Assembly (NCBI GenBank): GCA_963556145.1
Contig: OY744469.1
Location: 992,001-1,056,000 of the forward strand
Length of the DNA stretch: 64,000 bases
Direction of reading: 5' to 3'
Source of the DNA: Hygrocybe punicea
Taxonomy: Eukaryota > Basidiomycota > Agaricomycetes > Agaricales > Hygrophoraceae
In this document: piece by piece, positions 42,480 to 54,164 of the stretch
How positions within the stretch are numbered: the first letter of the stretch is position 1
Layout of the letters: every line of letters starts with the position of its first letter
Program-made: the position numbers and the translations under genes
The notes under the pieces: model-generated
The model's database searches: none
What the model was told of the DNA's origin: nothing
Seen by the model: the letters and a program-made list of their open reading frames with translations, nothing else

Positions 42480-44579
42480 TATAAATCCATAATAGCATTT
42501 TTCTTCTCTTGAATTTCATTTTGCTTTGTCTGTATACTCATCATCATGAAATATTTATTTGATTCCTGTATGATAACGTTAACGGCCTTGTATGTGATAT
42601 TTAGTGAAGTAATGTGAGTCATTATTCCCGCATTACCCCCAGTCAATATCCTAGTATTATGTAGGAATAATCGAGACATGTACTAGTAGTACACCTGTAT
42701 AATACTGACATAATCCAGATGGTATGTTGTGTTGTGATTGTGTACGTGTACATCCGCATTGAAAAAACCTTCGTACCCCTCCAATTTCTCAGTATGCGAT
42801 ATCTCAAAATGCTACCAACGTTATTTATATGTTTGTGCCTTTTATCTCTCAAGTTGGTGTTGGGAGTTTGGCCCAGTTCTGGTTCGAGCGGAAGGTGAGC
42901 TTGATTGTGCTGGGCTCATTTGCCGGCTCTACTCACTTTCACCCTGTGTCTACACCAGTGGGACTACAACTCATTGCCTTTCATTGAATGAGACACCAGA
43001 CATGACAATGGCAAGCAGTTTATCACCCAGCCTACTTTCTTGTCTGGTTGTAGGGGAAAATTGTCGGATGTTTGTATTTTCTGCTCACCTCCATCCTTAC
43101 TGATTGCCTCGTAACTTGTAGTCATGAAACTTCGATCCTGGAGCCGGATTCTAGAGGTATACGGTCCCGTCTTCCTTCCAGTCGTGTCTCTAGTCAAAGG
43201 TGTGTTCCGTTCTACCAATGTCCGTTTTTGCTTTTACGCTATTTCTTACATCTATATAGCCTCGTAACTTGTAGTCGTGAAACTTCGATCCTGGAGCCGG
43301 ATTCTAGAGGTATACGGTCCCGTCTTCCTTCCAGTCGTGTCTCTAGTCAAAGGTGTGTTCCGTTCTACCAATGTCCGTTTTTGCTTTTACGCTATTTCTT
43401 ACATCTATATAGTACTGACCCGTTAACCTGCTGCTATTTGTCAAATACTGGAGGAAGTTATAGAAGGTGTGTCTTTGTCAGTTTCCATTGTTGTCCTCGT
43501 ATTTATGTCACGTCTCTACTTATAGTACATGTGAACTTTCATTAAATAATACCACCACATTGCCTCGAATTTTACTGGTAAGTATTACTGTCTTTCATTT
43601 CTGTGTTATGCTCACCCTTTCATTCCAGGAATCTACATTTGATACTGTGTCGGCACCAATATACTGTTTATGCTGCGTATGCTCGCAGCAAATGTCTTTG
43701 TGCAATATGCATGTGTTTTTGTTTACCCATAGCTGGTGTCCCGTCTTTGTGTATGTTTATTACATGCCTGCTGTATCTGCCACAGGTTGCTGGCATACGA
43801 GGACTTGTCCAATATCGTGCTCAGGTTTTTACCTGTCTGGCATTCTCAACTGTCATGTTTTTGTGTTTACAATGGCGAAATATTTAAATTACTAAAAATT
43901 TGCATTGCGTAGCTTTCCTAAAGGTGTATTAGCTGCCTTGCCCAGTTTCCCCTCCATCTGTCTGGGATATCAATTCCCAGTCGTTTGTGGTCTGGTATGT
44001 TTTAGTAGGATATACAATATATGGAGCACCCAGTGTGTCAAAAACAAACAATCAGCTTTAAACAGTTTTCTGTTCACATTTATTCAGGTTTTCTTCACAG
44101 TTTTATTATATACTCTAGCAGAAACAAAGGCATATACAAAACAAACTATACAAACTGGTCTTTAACAGCTCTATTGCCACTCCTGAGCAGAAACATTTGC
44201 TACAGAATGCCAAAACCCCTGTCACTTCTTATGCAGGCGTAATTTTGATGTCCTTCTCATGATTTTCCAAGCTCTCTTATCTTGTTTCTCACATGCCTTC
44301 AAAAGATATCAACTTTTGTGTAAATATGTTTTCTAAAAACTGAAACTGCGTTTTCCTCATCTCTGGTAAAATTTTCCACATCATTGGTATTCAAACTTCC
44401 TGCAAGTTTGAAATCTACACTGGCTGTTTATTTCAAAATGATATACTACATTTTCTGTGGCAAGTTGTTAGATCCTTATGGTTTCAAAATTCACCAAATT
44501 TTTTCATGTCCAGCTAATTTTCTAATTGGAATGATTATCTACATAGGTATTTTCATTTTCACCTAATTTTACAGCAAGA
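42480..44579. other. Spacer with micro-exon-like pieces and a perfect-looking 153-bp tandem duplication
   Basis: 43106-43258 and 43259-43411 are a 153-bp tandem duplication with one visible difference (A/G). 43430-44000 has short segments with AG/GT borders comparable to those ahead of the Helitron in unit 1. No assembled gene. Confidence 0.5.
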
Positions 44580-47500
44580 AAAACACATGACAGCAAGGCA
44601 AAAATATTGCAGGCCCTGTTGGAGGGGGTAGGTCATATGTATTTTTTCTCAGAAGCAATAGTACCATTTTCTAAAAGATCAAAACCAGCAATTTATGATT
44701 CTTTCATTCAAGTTTCATTTTCATAGATCATGTTGATAGTTTCAGGCCTAGGATCTTTTTTTAAGTGGACCAATATGTCCCATACAAACTGTTTCCACTA
44801 CTTTCATATTATTCCACATATTCCACTTCGCATGATACATAAAATTGCTCGACTTCACCATGTTGTCATTGGGTCCACATATACCAAAGAAAGATGTTTC
44901 TTACTTACTTTGAAAAATCACAACTGTAACCACCTGCAAACCAATATTTTTAGCATTTTTCTCTGTTTTCAGTAAGGTCAGGCAACAAAAGGATTATGTG
45001 CTTAAAAAAAACAGCGGGACGTAATGCTCAGAAGTCCCAAGCCACAGAATAAACCAGCAGCACAAAAGTTTGAGTCTATGGAGACTTCTAATCAGCAGAA
45101 AAAACCTGTCCATGCTTTTTTCCCTCCTCCTCCTCTGTCCTGAAGAATTTATCACATTACAGTTATGCGCAATTTTTTGCAGCGATGCGATGGCCTAAAC
45201 AAAATTTGAAGAATCAGGATGTGCAGTCTGTGGTGAGTTTGGTACTTCTGAAAAAAATTTTACGTCGTTTTAAAAAAATGTCAAGGGCTTGCTTAATATT
45301 TCTGGAGGCTCCAGGTGTAAACAAGAGTTGAAAAGAAAAAAAAGTTTACAGAAAAGATTCGAGAATTTAAAGGTCCTGTTCTAGACTACCAATGTAATAT
45401 GATTTTGTGGACATCTGTCCGTAGCTGTATTAGAATAGGAAAATGTCCCCCTAAGCCTTGCTCTAGCAAGAGGGCTATGGTTGGGTTTGTATTTCCAAAG
45501 GAAACTTTTCTGAGCTTCGGTTTGTTTGAAAAAAATTGCTGGTAGCTCGTGTGCGCCACACAACTGTTTGTTTTTGTGAGAGTGTCTTCAGGTATGAGGG
45601 AAAAATGACATCACATGTTGTTTGCATTTCAGTCCACCAATGGCCTAAGATATATCAGGGCACTGCCACCTGCTATTGATGACCTTGATGAAGTCTTAGC
45701 TATTTTTGTTCACTGGTCCCTTGTAAAACCAAACAGAAAAAAAGACTTTGAAACGAAACACCTTTGTTGGTAAGGAGAAAATTTATGTTTGCAAGGGCAC
45801 TTGAATGGCTTAAAGGTGAAACCACATGGATTATCATGATTTGGAATATATCCTATGAAAAATCTTACAGGATATCCTGAGAATGGCCCCACCTGTTTTT
45901 CTGTTGAATATCGTCATAGTAATACAAAACAAAGTACCTGAGGGAAACAAGTGTATTTGACAATGAAACCTGAAGATGGAACCGAAGATGGAGGACTGTC
46001 CCATTTTGTTGTTTCATGGGCTGACAGGAGAAGATCTGGGACACTAAGACAAACCAAACTCACTCAAAGGAATTGCACTTACACATCTTAACAGGTGGTA
46101 GTAAGATGTTTGGCAATATGAGGTCTATTTTACAAGAATCCAGATCTTTATCCACAAAATGTTCCCCTGGTTTGTTTTCCATATGGGCTTGGTGGTATTG
46201 GCTCAACATCATTTGTCTGATGCTGAAACATAAACGACATCTTCTAATGTATCATGATAAAACGATTTCAGGACTGATATATACTTTTCCATTTGTTTGC
46301 TTTTCAGCCATGCTCAAGTAAAGGCAGGCCACAAACTGGTGGATTTCTTGCTTTGCGGATAAAAGCCAAATTCCATGATGTAAACAAAATCGTTTGTTTA
46401 AATGTAAAACCAAAAATGTTTTTGACCACATTGGCCAAGAGGTTTATCAGATGGAGAAGTGGTTAAAAACCAACTACTCAAGAAGAGAAAAGATTGTTAT
46501 CAGGGTTGTTAGAGACTTAGATCATGTAGCAGGCAAGGTCCAGTGGATCTACCACAAGTAAGAAAATTTCATGAGAAATGAAAATTTTGGTCTTTGATTT
46601 TCACATAGTGGAGCTCCTTCATGGTATATTACTTTATCACCAGCAGATTGTTAAGCAATCCAATTTTGTTTTGTACTATGCTGATACAAAGGAAAGATTT
46701 TGATCCAAAAAATTAGGTCAAGTGATGAGAGAAATGCGGTCTCATTGCAAGGAATCCTGTTGCTGGAGCACGATTCCTTCCATTTTTATGGTTAATCTGT
46801 TCATTAAAACATGTTTTTTGGGTGTGGGGTTGCTGATCATCCAGGAATATATGGTGATTACTTCAGCTTACTATGGTACAGTTTGAGCAACCAAGGTCGC
46901 CTCACACTACACCTTCATATGTTTGATTTTGGATTCATGGCTGCTTTGACACCCCAAGAGATAAGAAAAAACGTATATTAAGGACCCCTCTTTAGATTTT
47001 CCAAAGAAAAGATTGTTGAGTATCTGGAGAGTACACATGTAGGTGAAATTCCTGACTGGAAAATCAAGTTGATGTGTTTAAAAAACACATTGAGAAAGCT
47101 TTCACAATTTACCTGACTATTTAGATTCCAACACAGGACACTGCCCTGAAATTACCTCCAAAAGCCCTGTTTTGGTTTGTGTGTGGGCAAGTGTCACAAG
47201 TGTAAGGCATTAAATTTTTGTGGAAAAGATAAGTTCAAGCTTGTGGTTGATGATCTTTTAGCCAAAATCTAATATACATTACTGTTTCCACAAAATATAA
47301 ATAAAGATGGGTCCTCAGAATAAAATCACGCCAGTATGTTGGGATGCATGAATAATAAGTGGGGGAAGTGTAAAGCTCGCTTTCCCCCGACCCTTTATTC
47401 AGCCAAAACTGAAGTAGATCTTGAAAACTGGTGCCCTTAATATGAAAGGAAGGCTGAAACCAATGTTTAAATACTGTAAACTCCCTCTCCTGACATAATT

Positions 47501-48870
47501 TTGGTTCGTTCAAAACACTGATGTAAACATCACTAAAATCAGGTTACTGCAATAAAAAGGGGTGATTCTTTATGTTTTCTGACTATATAAACCAAGATTT
47601 CTCTAAAAAACTCATGTTTATTTTTTTGATACAGTTAAGGCAATGATTCAAAAAAAAACAGTGAGATGATTGGAGGGAGTGAAAAACACAAAAAGGAAAA
47701 AAAGCACGCAAAAACTCATCACAAAAAAAATTGTAAAAACAATCTGAGTGCAAAGATGGAAAATTGGGGTCCACCAATGGCTTGTATGTATCTTTTTACG
47801 CAATCCTGACCACTAACACAAAACCATAAAATTTTGCTTCATTCTATTGGCAGAGTTATGCTCATGAAAGCACGGACAGATCTGGAAATCCAGAGCCTAT
47901 TGAAGGCCATGTAGAAAAAAAGTAGCATTGATTAAAACGTAGAGGATGCATTATTGGGTCTGTCCCCCAGTTTCATGATTTACATATATAGACCTTGTGA
48001 AACTGGAGAAACATGTGCTTTGTATGATTGGATAAGTCGATTGTGGAAACGTGAAAAAGTGTTCCCTAAAACCAAAAATTGGGTAAAAAAAATCCAAAAA
48101 ATGAAAAACTCTTCATTATGATTGCTGAAGAAAGTTTTATGAAAATATCTTTTGCCTCTCAATATAATGTTTGGAATATGATGCAGAAAAGCCAACATAA
48201 TGGACCACTCTGAAAAAATATAAAAGATGATGAAATCTGGTAAAACTTGATGATGCAGCACCAACTTTAGATATCAATAGTAAGGACAAACTTTTTCCTT
48301 CAGGTTTTGTTTTTCATTTTCTTGATAATCATCGTCTTCATAGTTTTCACATGCAACAAGGTGTGTGTGCATGAGAGTAGTGCAAGAATTCCCAATTTTT
48401 ATTGGGGGCAACTTTACCACGATGTGGACAAAGGTGGACCGTGAGTACTACTGCTCAGTAAATGCTTGTGTTTGTTTAGGACCCATGGTGTTTTCTGGTT
48501 TTTGACTTGAAAAACTAAAGATGAATCCTGGGATGAGGTCCTTTTTTTTTGTCCATACAATTTTTTACTTTGAAAACACAAAGAAACTTATGGACAATTT
48601 TCAATATAAGATATGAATGTCTCGATTGCTCGTGATGACAAGACATGCTCAACTTCGCAAGGGTTCAGTTGTTCTGCCAAGTTGGATTAATGCTGCTGTT
48701 TGATCTAATCATGAAGATGGACTTGAGCAAGATGGTTTCAAAGATTTGTCTATTTGGAAAGTCACATCTTTACAGGTAGATGAAGTGATTGATGCTGAAT
48801 TTAAGGAAAACAAAGAAGGCGAGAAAGAAACGTCATTGTTGCACATCATGCATCTAATGATTATTCAGAT
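44580..48870 (+). pseudogene. Helitron 2 Rep half, frame broken by many single-base insertions
   Basis: Collinear with 28200-32320 of unit 1: HIPLRMIHKIARLH near 44815, then the zinc region, the DUF6570-like part near 45650-45900 (GALEWLK-like, DYHDL), the HKRHLLMYHDK region near 46230, the Rep core (46620-46950, including HLH) and the segment before the helicase. The frame changes every 15-60 bases, nearly always by an added base, often lengthening a homopolymer. A deletion near 48830 removes about 350 bp relative to unit 1 (31973-32327), placing EVIDAEFKE next to the Walker A region. Either a decayed gene or a poorly corrected assembly segment; see findings. Confidence 0.8.
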
Positions 48871-48879
48871 CAGCTAAAA

Positions 48880-51504
48880 ATGCACATTGGTGGAATGGGT
48901 GGTACAGGAAAAACCCAGGTATTAAAAGCATTAGTGAAGTTTTTTGAGATGAAAAATGAAAGTCACCACTTTGTTATTGTAGCTCCTACTGGAACTGCAG
49001 CAGCTTTGTTGGCAGGTTCTACATATCATTATATGTTTGGATTGAATGAGAAAAATGAGGAGCATATATCAAATAATCAACTTGCTCAGTTAAGGTCACG
49101 GTTGCAGGGTGTTGATTACATATTTTTTGATGAAGTTTCAATGTTGTCTTGTCGTGATATGTATCGGATTAGTGTGAGAATGGCAAAGATATTCAATGAA
49201 AGTGAGCGGCCTTGGGGTGGATTAAACATGATCTTTGCTGGAGATTTTGCTCAATTGCCTCCTGCAATTGGACATGAACATTCTTCTCTTTATAGTAGAA
49301 CTGTTGGATCGTCATCCACTAGCCGTTTTGATCAAGAAGCTACAATTGGAAAAGCTCTTTGGCACCAAGTTACAACTGTTGTGATATTACGAGAAAATAT
49401 GAGACAAAGGCTTCAAACAAAACAAGATGCACAATTAAGAACTGCTCTAACAAATATGCGATATAAAGCTTGTACTCCAGAAGATATTGTATTTTTGAGA
49501 ACAAGAATTTCAAGTAATTTACCTGGTTGTTTGTCAGTGAAGGATAAAGAGTTTAGACAAGTATCAATAATCACTGCTTTGAATATTCACAAAGATGAAA
49601 TTAATCGCCTGGGTTCACTGAGGTTCTCCAGAGAGACTGATCAGCCATTAGTGGATTTCTTTTCTAATGATTCAATGAGTTCTCAAGACAGGAAAAAAAG
49701 TAAACATTCACATTCTTCTACCTTCAAACGTCATATACTATCTGATAGTGTTCGGGAAGCTCTGTGGAATCAACCACCAAGTTCAAACTCAAAATGTATA
49801 CCTGGAAAACTTTCATTGTGTGTTGGAATGCCTATTATGATTTGTAATAATAGTGCAACAGAGCTGTGTATTACTCGGGGACAGGAAGGAATAGTGCATT
49901 GCTGGCAGTCAGCAACAGGTTTGCAAGGCCAGAGAATACTAGACACTTTATTTGTACAGTTACTTAATCCTCCACAAACTGTGAAATTGGATGGGCTTCC
50001 TGAGAATGTTGTACCAATCACAAGAACAAGTGTCACTGTAGACTGTGGACTGCCAGATGATACTTTCATTACCATATCTCACAGTCAGGTGGAGGTTCTT
50101 CCCAATTTTTCCATGACAGACTACTCTTCACAAGGAAAAACAAGACCTTACAACCCAGTAGATCTTAATAACAGCTCCTCTCATCATTCATATTACACCG
50201 CTTTGTCACGTAGTGCTTCTGCTTCAGGCACTGTCATATTGCAAGGTTTTGATGCAAGAAAGATCACAGGAGGGGCATCTGGTGCATTACGTCAGGAATT
50301 CCGTGAGCTGGAAATTCTGGATGAAATTGTTCGTTTGAGATTTGAAGGCAAATTATCAAAGACCATTACTGGAGATCGCAGAAATACACTAATTGATTCC
50401 TTTAGACAGTGGAAGGGAGAAAACTATGTTCCTGCAAATGTTCACAAAGCTATCCGTTGGAATAAGTCTGATAAATTTGTATTCGCATCATTTGAAAATG
50501 ATATTCCCTTGCAAATACTTCATAAAAAACAGGGAATCCAGAGAGCTGTTGCTCTTAAAAGGCAATATGTGCCTGCAGAAGGAAGTTCTCCTGTAAAATT
50601 GGATCAGACAATTGTTGTTAAGAGAAAAATCAGTGGTTCTCGAGTGGCACCACAGAGGAAGAAAATCAAGACACATCATGCCACTGAAAATTCTCAGATG
50701 TCTCTTATGAATATCCCTAGTGGTATACTGTGGAGTAATAACAGCTGTGCATATGACTCTATAATATCTATATTTTATGCTATTTGGCTGGATGATAGAA
50801 TTGCTTGGTCTAATTTTTTCAGATCTCTAAATGCTCAATTTCTTGGTGTCTTGGCTGAGGGATTTTCAAAACATTCTAATGGTGAATGCTCTCTAGAAGA
50901 AGTACGTGATCATACACGTCGTTGTCTACTTCAGCATTCACCTAATAACTTTCCCTGGGGAAGAATGACCAGTGTTCATGTGATATTAGACACTCTGTTA
51001 CAAACTGAAATTCCCATTCTTTCCTCTTGTATTTCCTGCCCTCAACGTCATCCTGTGTCCAGACAGCAAGAAGCAGCACATAACTGCCATGTAGATGTTG
51101 GAAGAATTGACTTTGAATCTATTCAGAATGAAATTGATCTCTTTGTAATTTCTCTTGCTTCAAAATGTACAGTCTGCAATGACTTCCTACTTCGAAATTT
51201 TAGTTTTGTAAATTCTCCTCAGTTGCTTGCCTTTGGTGTATCTGCTTCTACTACCATTGTCGACCATATCTTGGCAGTACCAGTTGAAGGGCAAATAGAA
51301 CCAAAACAGTATTGTCTCAGGGGCATCATATATCATGGAAGTGATCACTTCACTTCTCGTATCATCAGTTCAGCTGGTTATGTTTGGTTTCATGATGGAA
51401 TTGTCACAGGAAGATCAATGGAATATGAAGGAATTTTAGAAGATGTCAATTTAACTGTTTGCAGGTCCAAACAATTATGTGTTTTAATATATCTTCTTGG
51501 GTAG
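48880..51504 (+). CDS. Helitron 2 helicase half with cysteine-peptidase-like C-terminus (874 codons)
   Basis: Clean open frame from the first ATG after the broken region; the true protein start must lie far upstream. Walker A GGMGGTGKTQ, YIFFDEVSML, NMIFAGDFAQLPPA, VVILRENMRQ, SSQGKTRPYNPVDL, YYTALSRSA. The C-terminal domain has LWSNNSCAYDSIISIFY and YHGSDHFTSRIISSAG, with CPQRHPV and CTVCNDFLL, the same peptidase-like architecture as unit 1. Preservation over 874 codons with many synonymous-looking changes against unit 1 argues for recent function. Confidence 0.85.
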   Translation: MHIGGMGGTGKTQVLKALVKFFEMKNESHHFVIVAPTGTAAALLAGSTYHYMFGLNEKNEEHISNNQLAQLRSRLQGVDYIFFDEVSMLSCRDMYRISVRMAKIFNESERPWGGLNMIFAGDFAQLPPAIGHEHSSLYSRTVGSSSTSRFDQEATIGKALWHQVTTVVILRENMRQRLQTKQDAQLRTALTNMRYKACTPEDIVFLRTRISSNLPGCLSVKDKEFRQVSIITALNIHKDEINRLGSLRFSRETDQPLVDFFSNDSMSSQDRKKSKHSHSSTFKRHILSDSVREALWNQPPSSNSKCIPGKLSLCVGMPIMICNNSATELCITRGQEGIVHCWQSATGLQGQRILDTLFVQLLNPPQTVKLDGLPENVVPITRTSVTVDCGLPDDTFITISHSQVEVLPNFSMTDYSSQGKTRPYNPVDLNNSSSHHSYYTALSRSASASGTVILQGFDARKITGGASGALRQEFRELEILDEIVRLRFEGKLSKTITGDRRNTLIDSFRQWKGENYVPANVHKAIRWNKSDKFVFASFENDIPLQILHKKQGIQRAVALKRQYVPAEGSSPVKLDQTIVVKRKISGSRVAPQRKKIKTHHATENSQMSLMNIPSGILWSNNSCAYDSIISIFYAIWLDDRIAWSNFFRSLNAQFLGVLAEGFSKHSNGECSLEEVRDHTRRCLLQHSPNNFPWGRMTSVHVILDTLLQTEIPILSSCISCPQRHPVSRQQEAAHNCHVDVGRIDFESIQNEIDLFVISLASKCTVCNDFLLRNFSFVNSPQLLAFGVSASTTIVDHILAVPVEGQIEPKQYCLRGIIYHGSDHFTSRIISSAGYVWFHDGIVTGRSMEYEGILEDVNLTVCRSKQLCVLIYLLG

Positions 51505-51552
51505 GTAATTTTCTTGATTCACTTATATGCTCCCTTTCTTGCATGTAAGTTT

Positions 51553-51600
51553 GAGGGACTCGGATATGCCGTGCAAAGCAACGGCCCTCTAGCACAAGTT
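51553..51600 (+). repeat. Helitron 2 3' terminal hairpin
   Basis: GGATATGCCGTGCAAAGCAA followed by CGGCCCTCTAG; hairpin arms GCCGTGC and GCAACGGC (one bulged A), then CTAG at 51589-51592. Confidence 0.6.
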
Positions 51601-51833
51601 TTACAAGACATGACCTAGTCCCAAACATTCTTTGTGCCTAAAACTTACCAGAATGCTTGGAGACTGGCTTTAAGTCTAGACATGACCTATATTTAAATCT
51701 TAATCTTCTTAAATTATGATAAAAAGCATCACGCCCATCTTGATTGAAGTAGAATAAGACTGCTAAGCCAACATTAAGATGAAATTAAGTAATATTCACT
51801 TTTCCTGATGTGTATACTTTCATTTGACTTGAG

Positions 51834-51880
51834 AGGACGAGGATATGCCGTGCAAAGCAACGGCCCTCTACCACAAGTGC
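51834..51880 (+). repeat. Second copy of the Helitron terminal hairpin
   Basis: Same block as at 51553-51600, 279 bp downstream, with CTCTAC in place of CTCTAG. May be the end of a short non-autonomous or older Helitron. Confidence 0.6.
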
Positions 51881-52574
51881 ATCTTTCTTGGTGACCCTGG
51901 ATTACACAGACCGTTCACCGTGGTCGTCAACACTGGAAACCAGTGTTCGTCTGCCGATTGCTACCGGTAGTACCAGAAGAGGCCCGGGATTTTAACGACT
52001 CCCGCCACAGCCAATACGCAGGTTGTGACTGTTTTGAAAAGCCCTTTTTTTACCGAAATGATCGCCAACGGGATGTCGTCCTCTCCGACTCGGAGCCCCG
52101 AGAGCAATTTCAGTTCGACATTGCGACAGAGAGCGGAGCTTTGCATCTTTTTGGACGTTGTCGAGAGCATCAACTTGGGGTATGTGCAAAGAGTGGAGAG
52201 GAGACCTTGAGGCCGACCAGGTTTGAGGTGTATTGGCGGCGATTTGAAGGTGACCATCATTTGGCATTCAAGTTAGTGGCGCAGACCAGTATGTAGTCAC
52301 TGGCACCCACCGTAATTTTGACTGGACTCGGATATTTTCAGGCACTGCATTCCGCAGCTGTCGATCGTATTTGTTTGCATGCCGCTGCCAGTGATACGCA
52401 ATCGATGGCCGCAGCTTGAGCCAGGAACTAGTACTGACGCGTACTCTGTTTTGCCGCAGCACCCCTCAGAGTATAACTACTACGTGAACAGAGTCTACGA
52501 AGGATGGGTTAAGCTCGAAATCCTCGCTGGAACGGAAACACGACTTGTAAACAACCATCACAACGATCCTAGCC
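51881..52574. other. Region upstream of the monooxygenase gene
   Basis: A plus-strand frame from 51898 reads VTLDYTDRSPWSSTLE and then shifts to NTQVVTVLKSPFFTEMI near 52020 before a stop; this could be an unrecognised degraded gene. The promoter of the monooxygenase should lie in the last few hundred bases. Confidence 0.3.
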
Positions 52575-54042
52575 ATGAAGATTATCATTATTGGCAGCGG
52601 TATTGGTGGCCTCTCTATGTATCATGCGCTCCAAAAACACCTGGCCGATACATCCCCAACGACCACCATCAAGATCTTTGAAGCTTACCCTTCCGCATCC
52701 CAGACCAAGTCGATCGTTGGTGGTGGGCTTGGTCTCGCACCGAACAGCCTCCGCGCTTTGTCTTCCTTATCGCCGGAGATCGCAGAAGATATTCAAACAC
52801 ATGGCTTCTGCGAACCAACTATTACCTTGCGGAATTCAAGGGGCAAGCTATTGGGACGCATGCGCCACGGACGGAAGGAGCGCTACGGGTTCGACCAGGT
52901 GCTTCTGCCTCGAGAGTCGGTGCATGATGCCGTGCTCAAAGGTGTTCCAGCGGATGCCGTGGAATGGAAGAAGAGAGCTCGAGAGGTTCGAGAGACAGAG
53001 GAAGGCGTGGAAGTAGAATTTGAGGATGGGACGGTGGAGAAAGGGGATCTCGTCATTGGAGCCGACGGCGTAAGGAGCACAGTCCGAGAAGCCATTTTTG
53101 GGAAAAAATATCAGGCAGAATACGAGTAAGCATGTCAACCGAAAATCGCACCAACAAAAAAAAAGCTAAAAAACATGTTGACAGTGGTTTGACAGGCATC
53201 GGTGGATTCATACCGGTGTCATCTCTTCCTGAGACCTTTTGCAGGAGTCTCGAACAAGACCCCCTTGTCATGACCTTTGGCCGACACGGTTTTTTCGGCT
53301 ACTCTCTTTCACTCTCGCGCTCGTTGGACATGAAACAGCAACTGTTGATGTGGTGGTCGACGTGGGAGGCTACACCTGCTCCAAGTAGAAACACCCCACT
53401 GGAAGACCTCCGCAATCAATTGCTTGCTCACCATAACACATGGAAGACTCCTTACGACACTCCTGATGATGCCGTCTTTCCGACAATCATATCGCTTGCT
53501 CTCCGTCCTGATGCTGCCACGTTACCTGCAGCAGAGAGGGACGTCCTTGTTCTCCCACGCTATATGACTCCCCGCCTGCCAAGCTGGTCAAGTAGTTCCG
53601 GCAGGATCATCATTATTGGTGACGCAGCTCATGCAATGCCGCCTGACGCTGGCCAGGGCGTATCGTGCGCTGTCGAGGATGCAGTCGTAATCGCTTTGCT
53701 GCTGAAGCATCACCTATCACAGCGTGCTTCAGAAGAAGCCGACCTAGCTCACGTGTTTCAGAGGACGGCGAGAGCATATGAGGACCTGCGTTTGGGGAGA
53801 TTGGCATCGATCCTCAATGCTGCGAAAAGGGTAGGGAACACTAAACGAGAACTGAAGAGATGGCAGGAGATTCTCCGCGATTTCTTCGTGGGTGTATTCT
53901 GTACGTTGAACTGCTGGAATCTTTTGAATTTCCTGACTGGTTGTTACCAGGTAGACTTCCAGAGTCAATAAATGACTGGAGGTTTTCGTACGATGCTGAA
54001 ATTGAGGTCAAGAAGTATATTGCTAAAGTTTCTCATCACTGA
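52575..54042 (+). CDS. FAD-dependent monooxygenase (3 exons, 449 aa)
   Basis: Class A flavoprotein hydroxylase, which uses FAD and NAD(P)H to hydroxylate small, often aromatic, substrates. Exons 52575-53125, 53185-53891 and 53951-54042 give 450 codons; both introns are 59 bp. N-terminal dinucleotide-binding motif IIIIGSGIGGLSMYHAL; the DG motif near residue 160-170 reads GDLVIGADGVRSTVREAIFG; the second FAD-contacting motif is GDAAHAMPPDAGQGVSCAVE. No membrane anchor was seen. The nearest relatives are probably salicylate hydroxylase-like or secondary-metabolism enzymes, but no cluster partners are present, so the substrate is open. Intact. Confidence 0.9.
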
Positions 54043-54164
54043 TCGTCCTCATGTCCTAATTACATCCCCGGCTTCATGCACGCTAGCTTGGAGCCGACTT
54101 GCTCTCCGATCACAGTGTGTTGGTGTGTGTAGAAGAATCTCGACGTTGATAATGACATACTTAA

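Larger units (their letters stand above)
36039..51592 (+). mobile_element. Helitron unit 2 (gene A, gene B, membrane protein gene, Rep/helicase)
   Basis: Same order and orientation as unit 1, with one additional gene (41.2-42.5 kb). The 3' end is proposed at 51592: a hairpin GCCGTGC..GCAACGGC (51568-51585) is followed by CCT and CTAG (51589-51592). The 5' end was not found; the stated start is the end of gene A. Nucleotide divergence from unit 1 is large, so the two units are not a recent tandem duplication. Confidence 0.5.

Noticed and set aside
21845..51592. Recent segmental tandem duplication as the origin of the two A-B-Helitron units
   Set aside because: The copies are strongly diverged at nucleotide level and differ in gene content, so independent insertion of related elements fits better.
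51943..52296. 117-residue plus-strand and 99-residue minus-strand frames upstream of the monooxygenase
   Set aside because: They overlap each other and neither has a recognisable motif or splice partners.
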